A stretch of 47,874 nt of DNA from the NCBI RefSeq assembly GCF_018138385.1, contig NZ_JAGSIE010000029.1:1-47874 (forward strand), in the 5' to 3' direction. The notes beneath the pieces are model-generated. The model worked only from the letters and a program-made list of their open reading frames with translations, searched no databases and had not been told where the DNA came from. Below, in pieces: positions 41,730 through 47,874 of the stretch. The position numbers and the translations under genes are program-made. The DNA comes from Allobacillus saliphilus. GTDB lineage: Bacteria > Bacillota > Bacilli > Bacillales > Alkalibacillaceae. Numbering within the stretch: the first letter of the stretch is position 1; every line of letters begins with the position of its first letter.

Positions 41730-43025
41730 CTAGAATTTTGCCATTTCTGCAAAGCTTTCATCAACCGCTCGTAACGTTTTTTCTATATCTTCATCTGTGT
41801 GAGCAATCGTTAAGAACCAAGCTTCATATTTTGATGGTGCAAGGTTGATGCCTCGATCCAACATCAACTTGAAAAATCGAGAAAACATTTCGCCATCAGT
41901 ATTTTCTGCTTGATCATAATTTGTAATTTCTTCATCGGTAAAGAAAACTGTAAAAGCTCCTTTTAACCGATTAATTTTTACCGGTAGACCATGTTTATTG
42001 GCACTTTCTAAAATACCTTCTTCTAACGTTTCGCCCATTGCATCTAACCGTTCATAATTCACAGGATCATTCAACACCTCAAGACATGCAATTCCTGCAG
42101 CCATCGAAGCAGGATTTCCAGCCATTGTTCCTGCTTGGTACGCAGGTCCGAGTGGGGCGACTTGTTCCATAATATCCGCTCGTCCACCATAAGCACCGAT
42201 TGGTAGTCCGCCCCCAATAATTTTACCCATGGCAATCATATCTGCGTTTACACCTACTAAGTCCTGTGCACTTCCATAATGAAAGCGGAAAGCAGTAATG
42301 ACTTCATCAAAAATTAATAAACTACCGTTCTCATGTGTTAGCTCCTTCACTTTTTCCAAGAAACCGACAGCAGGTTCAACAATACCGAAATTACCGACAA
42401 TCGGTTCCACTAGTACCCCGGCCACTTCATCGCCGAATCGTTCTAATGCATCACGGAAAGCTTCCACATCATTAAATGGAACGGTAATTACTTCTTGGGC
42501 GATACTTTGAGGTACACCAGCAGAATCAGGTGTTCCTAACGTAGCTGGACCAGAACCTGCAGCGACCAACACTAAGTCAGAGTGACCGTGATAACAACCG
42601 GCAAATTTTATGATCTTCGTTCGATTCGTATAAGCACGAGCAACTCGGATTGTTGTCATAACCGCTTCCGTACCAGAGTTTACAAAGCGTACTTTGTCTA
42701 ATGTAGGAATTGCATCTTTTAACATTCTCGCAAATTGGTTCTCCAATTTTGTCGGCGTGCCGTATAACACACCATTATAGGCAGCTTCAGAAATCGCCTC
42801 AGCAATATGTGGATGTGCATGTCCGGTAATAATCGGGCCATAAGCACCTAAATAATCGATGTATTCATTCCCATCAACATCCCAGAAATGACTGCCTTTC
42901 GCTTTTTCCATAAATACAGGAGTTCCGCCACCAACCCCTTTATATGCACGTGATGGCGAGTTAACACCACCAAGGATTAAATCATTTGCTTCTTCATAAA
43001 GTTTTTCAGATGTAGTTCGATTCAC
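41730..43025 (-). CDS. gsaB: Glutamate-1-semialdehyde 2,1-aminomutase
   Basis: A PLP-dependent enzyme of 431 residues that turns glutamate-1-semialdehyde into 5-aminolevulinate in haem synthesis. The PLP lysine is Lys268 ([10 protein letters not shown]), and the PLP phosphate site is NSGTEAV at 116-122. Full length. Bacillus has two paralogues, hemL in the hem operon and gsaB next to bcp and perR; the neighbours identify this one as gsaB. GGAGG lies upstream of the ATG. Confidence 0.93.
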   Translation of the reverse strand: MNRTTSEKLYEEANDLILGGVNSPSRAYKGVGGGTPVFMEKAKGSHFWDVDGNEYIDYLGAYGPIITGHAHPHIAEAISEAAYNGVLYGTPTKLENQFARMLKDAIPTLDKVRFVNSGTEAVMTTIRVARAYTNRTKIIKFAGCYHGHSDLVLVAAGSGPATLGTPDSAGVPQSIAQEVITVPFNDVEAFRDALERFGDEVAGVLVEPIVGNFGIVEPAVGFLEKVKELTHENGSLLIFDEVITAFRFHYGSAQDLVGVNADMIAMGKIIGGGLPIGAYGGRADIMEQVAPLGPAYQAGTMAGNPASMAAGIACLEVLNDPVNYERLDAMGETLEEGILESANKHGLPVKINRLKGAFTVFFTDEEITNYDQAENTDGEMFSRFFKLMLDRGINLAPSKYEAWFLTIAHTDEDIEKTLRAVDESFAEMAKF

Positions 43026-43138
43026 AACAACATTCCTCCTAAAAGATTCTCGTTAACCATTCTAGCATAACGATTTGCGAACATCTTTTGAAGAGAAACT
43101 TCATATAATAAAGCACTAACGAAGAAGTTGGTGATTAC

Positions 43139-43525
43139 ATGGACCGTTTTTTCGCTATCCTAATCATTCTAATTATTATCAGTAGCTTATTTGTATTCGT
43201 AAAAAACTATCAAGATGTGCGTGGAGCTTTTTCGAAGGAGTTATTCACCTCATTTATAGCTATTTATTTCATATTAATGCTCGGATTTGCTTTGCTCTAT
43301 TTTTTGCTATCTGAAGCGGGGTTTTCACTGCTCGTCAATCAGCCGCTCCAATCCGGAACGTCCTTCGAGCGGTTTTTTCATTCGGTCTACTTTAGTGGTG
43401 TCACACTGATGACTGTCGGTTATGGTGATGTAACACCAATTGGCATCGGTAAACCGATTGCATTATTTGAAGCGATGATTGGGTATTTGCTCCCTGCAGC
43501 ATTTTTGTACAAGCTCCTTGGTTAG
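43139..43525 (+). CDS. Small potassium channel protein
   Basis: A 128-residue membrane protein with an N-terminal helix (4-21), then two helices (about 36-59 and 105-126) flanking a pore loop. The selectivity filter is TVGYGD at 92-97. It should form tetrameric K+ channels. There is no RCK/TrkA-N regulatory domain. Start ATG after a GGTGAT site, divergent from gsaB with 113 bp between. Confidence 0.85.
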   Translation: MDRFFAILIILIIISSLFVFVKNYQDVRGAFSKELFTSFIAIYFILMLGFALLYFLLSEAGFSLLVNQPLQSGTSFERFFHSVYFSGVTLMTVGYGDVTPIGIGKPIALFEAMIGYLLPAAFLYKLLG

Positions 43526-43680
43526 TCGCCAAGATGCAACTTATTTCCCGGGAAATTTCCCAAATTTTATGGAGGATTGTCGAACGAATGGAAAAGCTGA
43601 GTAGAAAGGCATAAATATTTGTCACTGTCAGAAAACTTCGGTAATCTTATAGTACAAATAATCATAAAGGGGATGTTCTC

Positions 43681-44151
43681 ATGACAGTCGAAGTAGGACA
43701 AACAGCGCCTGATTTTACACTACCAGCCAGTAACGGAGAATCCGTCAGTTTATCGGATTATCGCGGAAAATTCGTTGTTTTATATTTTTATCCGAAAGAT
43801 ATGACGCCGGGATGTACGACGCAAGCGTGTGATTTCAGAGATCAATATGAAAAATTCAATGAGTTAGATGCCGTCATCTTAGGTGTGAGTCCGGACCCAG
43901 TTGAAAGACATAACAAATTTATTGAAAAACATGAGTTGCCGTTTCTGTTACTTGCAGACGAAGATCATCAAGTTGCAGAAACGTATGATGTTTGGAAATT
44001 GAAAAAGAACTTCGGAAGAGAATATGAAGGAATTGAACGTTCCACTTTCATCATTGATCGTGAAGGTAATCTAGTGAAGGAGTTCCGAAAAGTTAGAGTA
44101 AAAGATCACGTAGAAGAAGCATTACAATATATCGAAAACAATTTGCAATAA
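43681..44151 (+). CDS. bcp: Thiol peroxidase Bcp (peroxiredoxin Q)
   Basis: A 156-residue cytosolic peroxiredoxin. The peroxidatic Cys45 is in TPGCTTQ and the resolving Cys50 is five residues on, the intramolecular disulfide type. It lies near perR as ygaF/bcp does in B. subtilis. The ATG follows AAAGGGG. A Per box was looked for upstream and only a weak match was seen. Confidence 0.93.
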   Translation: MTVEVGQTAPDFTLPASNGESVSLSDYRGKFVVLYFYPKDMTPGCTTQACDFRDQYEKFNELDAVILGVSPDPVERHNKFIEKHELPFLLLADEDHQVAETYDVWKLKKNFGREYEGIERSTFIIDREGNLVKEFRKVRVKDHVEEALQYIENNLQ

Positions 44152-44180
44152 GTCGAGCCAGTTAAAGGAGCAAGATCGAT

Positions 44181-45131
44181 ATGAAGGTACTAACGACATT
44201 TAAAACGAAAGCAGTCATTAAAGAGGATATGGAAAAAACCTTCCCTAAAGTGAACTTTTCATGGAAGGAATCAATCGAAAAAGCAGAACCAGAATTGCAT
44301 GAAGCTGAAGTGCTCATCACCTATGGTGTGGATTTGACTGAAGAACATATTGAGAAAGCAAACAAGTTGAAGTGGATCATGGTCGTCTCAGCTGGTGTTG
44401 ATGACATGCCGTTAGAAAAGATTGCCGAGAAAGGTATTTCCGTGACAAACGCACGAGGAATCTCAGCGGGACCTATGGGTGAATATGCAATTGCAATGTT
44501 GCTACAAGTTGAACGAAAAGCGAAGGAACTTTATGAAAAGGAAAAAGCTCATGAATGGTCACGAGCTGTAAAAATGGTTGAGATCTCTGGGAAAACAATG
44601 CTTATTGCGGGAACCGGTGCGATTGGCCAGGAAGTCGCACGTTTGGCAAAAGCTTTTCACATGAAAACAATCGGTATATCAAAAAGTGGCCGTTCGAAAG
44701 AACATTTTGATGAAACATACACAATCGAGGAACTGAACACACAGTTAGGAAGAGCTGATTATGTAATCAATGTTTTGCCGGCAACAACAGAGACAGAGAA
44801 AGTGTTCGGCACTGAACAGTTCGATGCAATGCATAACGAAGCTATATTTCTGAATATGGGTCGTGGAACAACAGTAGATGAAAAAGAGTTAATCGATGCG
44901 TTAAAACAAGAAAAAATACAGCATGCGATATTGGATGTAATGGAAGAAGAGCCACTCAATGAACATAGTCCACTGTGGAGTTTAGAAAACACAACGATTA
45001 CACCACATTTATCCGGGATTTCTAGACATTATCAACCGAGGGGTTTTGAAATCTTTAAGAAGAACTTAGATGCTTACTTAAAAAATGAAAAATTTCCGCT
45101 CAATCAAATCGACGCTCGAAAGGGGTATTAA
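44181..45131 (+). CDS. D-isomer-specific 2-hydroxyacid dehydrogenase
   Basis: A 316-residue NAD(P)-dependent oxidoreductase. The nucleotide-binding motif is GTGAIG at 144-149. Catalytic residues are Arg in NMGRGTTVDE near 228, Glu in DVMEEEPL near 257 and His in TPHLSG near 276. The substrate-binding half precedes and follows the Rossmann domain. Substrate unknown. AAAGGAG site; the next gene begins 1 bp after the stop. Confidence 0.88.
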   Translation: MKVLTTFKTKAVIKEDMEKTFPKVNFSWKESIEKAEPELHEAEVLITYGVDLTEEHIEKANKLKWIMVVSAGVDDMPLEKIAEKGISVTNARGISAGPMGEYAIAMLLQVERKAKELYEKEKAHEWSRAVKMVEISGKTMLIAGTGAIGQEVARLAKAFHMKTIGISKSGRSKEHFDETYTIEELNTQLGRADYVINVLPATTETEKVFGTEQFDAMHNEAIFLNMGRGTTVDEKELIDALKQEKIQHAILDVMEEEPLNEHSPLWSLENTTITPHLSGISRHYQPRGFEIFKKNLDAYLKNEKFPLNQIDARKGY

Positions 45132-45132
45132 T

Positions 45133-45690
45133 ATGCGCATATATACACGCTCAGGGGATAAAGGTGAAACGTCCTTAATTTATGGAAAACGAGTTCCGAA
45201 AAATGATGTACGGGTTGAAGCTTATGGAACCTGTGATGAAACAAACTCAATGGTTGGATTGGCACTTAGTCAGTTGGCCAATGAAACATGGAAAGGGAAG
45301 CAGGAAGTAATTGATGCACTTCATAGAGTGCAAACGATTTTGTTTCACGTCGGTGCAGAACTTGCAACACCAAGTGATAAAGAGGTTATGTGGAAATTAA
45401 AACAAGAACATATCGATCAGTTAGAAACAACGATTGATCGCTGGGATCAAGATCTTGAAGAATTGAAAAACTTTATTCTGCCATCTGGTCATCCAGCAGC
45501 TGCGAGCTTACATGTTGCACGAACAATTGCCCGTCGTGCAGAGCGTGTTACGATATCGATGGGTGATGACTTGACTAATCCACTCGTACAGTCTTATTTG
45601 AACCGTCTTTCTGACTTTTTGTTTGTAGCAGCTAGGTATGTAAATCATCATTTAGGCGGCGAAGAGCTACCTTTGCATACAGACATTTAA
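45133..45690 (+). CDS. PduO-type cob(I)alamin adenosyltransferase
   Basis: A 185-residue trimeric enzyme that makes adenosylcobalamin from ATP and cob(I)alamin. The N-terminal ATP-binding motif is YTRSGDKGETSLIYGKR and the conserved helix FILPSGHPAAASLHVARTIARRAER carries the active-site Arg and Glu, given here by position (about 117-141). Start is the ATG at 45133 after AAAGGGG. It is tightly linked to the dehydrogenase gene. No cobalamin riboswitch was seen. Confidence 0.9.
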   Translation: MRIYTRSGDKGETSLIYGKRVPKNDVRVEAYGTCDETNSMVGLALSQLANETWKGKQEVIDALHRVQTILFHVGAELATPSDKEVMWKLKQEHIDQLETTIDRWDQDLEELKNFILPSGHPAAASLHVARTIARRAERVTISMGDDLTNPLVQSYLNRLSDFLFVAARYVNHHLGGEELPLHTDI

Positions 45691-45782
45691 GAAATGCCCA
45701 GCGAAATAGGGATTTATCTTAGTAATCCGATTCTTTTTTAATGAATGAATGACTTAGCTTATTTAGAAAGAATACAATTTAA

Positions 45783-45812
45783 TTGACAACTATAGCATTC
45801 GCTTAGTAAACT
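45783..45812 (+). promoter_or_regulatory. Probable perR promoter
   Basis: TTGACA at 45783-45788, an 18-bp gap and TAAACT at 45807-45812. The Per box begins 4 bp downstream. Confidence 0.55.
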
Positions 45813-45815
45813 AAA

Positions 45816-45830
45816 TTATAAGCATTCTAA
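45816..45830 (+). promoter_or_regulatory. Per box upstream of perR
   Basis: TTATAAGCATTCTAA matches the Per box consensus TTATAATNATTATAA at 12 of 14 defined positions. It overlaps the predicted transcription start, which fits autorepression as known for B. subtilis PerR. Confidence 0.75.
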
Positions 45831-45864
45831 TGTAAGAATATTATTATTTAGGAAAGCGAGGTGC

Positions 45865-46308
45865 ATGACGGTGCCTGAGCAAAGATTACAAGAAGCATTA
45901 ACAACCTTAAAGAAATCAGGTGTTCGTATTACACCACAGCGTCATGCAGTGTTGGAATACTTGATGCAATCCATGAAGCACCCAACTGCAGATGAAATTT
46001 ATAAAGCATTGGAAGACAAATTTCCGAACATGAGCGTTGCGACCGTCTATAATAATCTTCGCGTTTTTTTAGATATCGGACTTGTTCGAGAATTAACATA
46101 TGGAGATTCTTCCAGTCGATTCGATTGTAACACTTCGGATCATTACCACATTATTTGTGATGAGTGTGGTAAGATTGTAGATTTCCATTACCCTTCATTG
46201 AATGAAGTGGAACAACTTGCTGAACAGGTGACAGGATTTGATGTATCCAATCACCGTTTGGAAGTTTATGGCACTTGTGAAGATTGCCAACAGATGGCAA
46301 AGCATTAA
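45865..46308 (+). CDS. perR: Peroxide-stress repressor PerR
   Basis: A 147-residue Fur-family dimeric repressor that senses H2O2 by iron-catalysed histidine oxidation. All regulatory metal ligands are present by alignment to B. subtilis: His39, Asp87, His93, His95 and Asp106. The structural zinc cysteines are Cys98, Cys101, Cys138 and Cys141. The recognition helix is in [17 protein letters not shown] at 45865 follows GCGAGGTG. A Per box lies upstream. Confidence 0.95.
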   Translation: MTVPEQRLQEALTTLKKSGVRITPQRHAVLEYLMQSMKHPTADEIYKALEDKFPNMSVATVYNNLRVFLDIGLVRELTYGDSSSRFDCNTSDHYHIICDECGKIVDFHYPSLNEVEQLAEQVTGFDVSNHRLEVYGTCEDCQQMAKH

Positions 46309-46320
46309 TAAACAGTAACA

Positions 46321-46349
46321 AAAAAGGGGCTAATCGATTAGCCCTTTTT
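46321..46349. terminator. Bidirectional terminator between perR and ygzB
   Basis: Palindrome GGGCTAATCGATTAGCCC flanked by five A on the left and five T on the right, serving both convergent genes. Confidence 0.9.
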
Positions 46350-46377
46350 CATATACACGGAAATGAGATTGATTTTG

Positions 46378-46752
46378 TTATGATTGATCTTGTTGTTCTT
46401 TCCAATATTTTTTGGAATTGTACTTCTCATCAAATTCTTTGCCCTCAAGGTTCCGGTCGAATGTGAGAGGCTGCTTGCAATGCATGCAGGCATCGACTCG
46501 TCCGAGCATCTTAGTCGGTTTACCACATTCCGGACATTCAATCGGGATGGCTTTCGTGGATAACATACCAATCCATAAGTAAATAACGGTACTCAATCCA
46601 ATGGCGATCAGACCAAGAATCATGAAAGTGACTAATAACCATTCAATATTTCTAAAATAAAGTCCAATATACATAATGATCATTCCGGCAAAGATGAGCC
46701 CTAAAGCTACTGTCCGGATTTTATTAATTTTACTACTGTATTTTAACCCCAT
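46378..46752 (-). CDS. ygzB: YgzB-like membrane zinc-ribbon protein (DUF2614)
   Basis: A 124-residue protein: two transmembrane helices (about 12-32 and 36-60) and a C-terminal zinc ribbon with CPEC and CMHC, each about 15 residues apart. Function unknown, conserved next to perR in Bacillus. Start ATG at 46752 with an AAGGAGGT site; an in-frame extension upstream has no support. Confidence 0.87.
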   Translation of the reverse strand: MGLKYSSKINKIRTVALGLIFAGMIIMYIGLYFRNIEWLLVTFMILGLIAIGLSTVIYLWIGMLSTKAIPIECPECGKPTKMLGRVDACMHCKQPLTFDRNLEGKEFDEKYNSKKYWKEQQDQS

Positions 46753-46954
46753 GGTGAACCTCCTTCTTTCCATAAGAATTATAGCATATCTGTCCCACAA
46801 CTTGTTAATAGAAGAGTGAACATTCAAGAGATTGTCGAAAAGATAGAAAAACTAAAAAAGGTTTCGTTTTGTAACTGACTTGTATAAAATGAAAGTATCT
46901 ACCATTATTGATAAAATATTCTAATAAAACATAAAAGCATTGAGGGGGATTATA

Positions 46955-47521
46955 TTGAAGGGTACGTGGAAATGGCTTCTACCAATCTTGATTGTTGTAA
47001 TAATTGCTACTGGTACATACTACTGGATGAACGAAAACATCTTAAATGAGAGCTCTGAGGCTGAGCCGGAAGTAGAAAAAGAGATTGAGCAAGCAAGGGA
47101 ACAAGCAAAACAAGACGTAACAGAAGAAGAAATCGAAGAATATAAAGAAGAAGGAAAAAACCCGTTTGGACAAAAACGAACACAAAGTGAATTGTCTGAA
47201 GCGTATTATCAAGAGTACATTCATGGCATGTCGCACCAGAAGGTAAAAGCCAATAAAAAATGGGGTTTTTATTTAATAACACAGGAAAGAATTGAATGGT
47301 TATTGAATGGACTGGACGAAGTAGACATCGATAATGAAGACATCTATCGAGATATATTGACTCGATGGTCTAATGGAGATTTTTCACAAGCTGATGAGGA
47401 TCATAATACAATATGGCGGATGCAAAATGGAACTGTCGGTGAAGCTTATGGCATTTTAAGTGAGGCTGAAGAAGCGGCATATATTGAGCAAGTGAGAGAA
47501 GGATCAATAGAAGGACGTTGA
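46955..47521 (+). CDS. Membrane-anchored acidic protein, unknown
   Basis: A 188-residue protein with an N-terminal transmembrane anchor (about 5-25), a glutamate-rich coiled-coil linker (33-75) and a soluble C-terminal domain with a helix pair (SEAYYQEYIHGMSHQKV near 85). It resembles uncharacterised Bacillus proteins of the DUF6241 kind, which I recall only loosely. The TTG at 46955 is chosen because GAGGGGG lies 7 nt upstream; the TTG at 46940 overlaps that site. It occupies the place between ygzB and the rRNA operon where B. subtilis has ygxA. Confidence 0.6.
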   Translation: MKGTWKWLLPILIVVIIATGTYYWMNENILNESSEAEPEVEKEIEQAREQAKQDVTEEEIEEYKEEGKNPFGQKRTQSELSEAYYQEYIHGMSHQKVKANKKWGFYLITQERIEWLLNGLDEVDIDNEDIYRDILTRWSNGDFSQADEDHNTIWRMQNGTVGEAYGILSEAEEAAYIEQVREGSIEGR

Positions 47522-47643
47522 ATGATGAAATAGTAATTGCGGTTAATCAGCTATCAAGCGGTTTTAATTAAAACACTCTCGGCCGGACAACTAGCAACTA
47601 AACGGGGGTGATTCGAAAAAATAAAAAAAGATGAGAGCACCTA

Positions 47644-47673
47644 TTGACTTCCATAAATACTCCATGCTATATT
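47644..47673 (+). promoter_or_regulatory. rRNA operon promoter P1
   Basis: TTGACT at 47644-47649 and TATATT at 47668-47673 with an 18-bp spacer; TGC directly before the -10 makes it extended. It is the first of two tandem promoters, the usual arrangement in Bacillus rrn operons. Confidence 0.6.
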
Positions 47674-47728
47674 TATAAGCGTCGCAAAAAACAGCTAAAT
47701 AAGTCACTAATACAAATTCAAAAAAGCA

Positions 47729-47757
47729 TTGACGCAAACTTGAATGCGTGTTACATT
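47729..47757 (+). promoter_or_regulatory. rRNA operon promoter P2 and leader
   Basis: TTGACG at 47729-47734, a 17-bp spacer and TACATT at 47752-47757. Downstream, CCTTGAAAACTAAACAAA at 47805-47822 is the phrase found in 16S rRNA leaders of Bacillus. The 16S gene itself must start beyond the window. The rest of 47522-47874 has no gene. Confidence 0.7.
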
Positions 47758-47874
47758 TATAAAGTCGCTGTTTTGAGGCGAAGATATACGAAGAACATTT
47801 CGAACCTTGAAAACTAAACAAAATAGCCTGAAGTCAATTCGGTTTCTTTCTTATTGATTGGGAAAGAAACAAAC

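Overview
The window is a low-GC Gram-positive chromosome segment from a spore-forming member of the Bacillaceae. Reasons: two sporulation genes (pdaA for cortex delta-lactam, sspE for a gamma-type acid-soluble spore protein), mreBH, perR, ntdP, and gene order that follows Bacillus subtilis in blocks: yfkJ-yfkI-yfkH; pdaA near yfjP; yfhF-recX-yfhH-yfhP-mutY-sspE-ygaC(ntdP)-ygaD; then ygaE-gsaB-bcp-perR-ygzB and an rRNA operon promoter at the right edge. These assignments rest on remembered families and synteny; no search was run.

Layout. 1-5336: a 52-bp repeat array, an EamA transporter, mreBH, a HAD hydrolase, plsC and an SRAP protease. 5389-14500: an AGCS symporter, the yfkJIH block, a second 52-bp array, an MFS transporter, OsmC, an antiporter-like permease, pdaA, a 21-bp array and an AlkA-type glycosylase. 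14554-23404: a complete-looking type IV pilus locus. Three pilin-like genes run left, and pilB-pilC-pilA-pilD-pilM-pilN-pilO run right; no pilT is present. 23678-26434: a yxlEFG-like ABC exporter and an XRE regulator, with two more 21-bp arrays. 26435-27409: a 975-bp gene-free stretch holding a DnaA-box cluster and a 24-unit array. 27410-28168: a GNAT acetyltransferase behind a strong promoter and a tRNA-like structured leader. 28213-35899: the yfhF-to-ygaD block. 36173-40071: small unknown genes and a DUF58/DUF4129 membrane operon in which the DUF58 gene is frameshifted. 40068-47521: ygaE, gsaB, a K+ channel, bcp, a 2-hydroxyacid dehydrogenase, a cobalamin adenosyltransferase, perR with a Per box, ygzB and an unknown membrane-anchored protein. 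47644-47874: tandem rRNA promoters and leader.

The most unusual content lies between genes. Eight tandem arrays, about 2.3 kb in total, have a fixed period of 21 bp (six arrays, about two helical turns) or 52 bp (two arrays, about five turns) although their sequences fall into several unrelated families. Two 21-bp arrays share a core one mismatch away from a DnaA box. Two others share a different core. The second strong candidate for an undescribed system is the tRNA-like leader of the GNAT gene, with mutually exclusive hairpins, an intrinsic terminator and a sequestered ribosome binding site.
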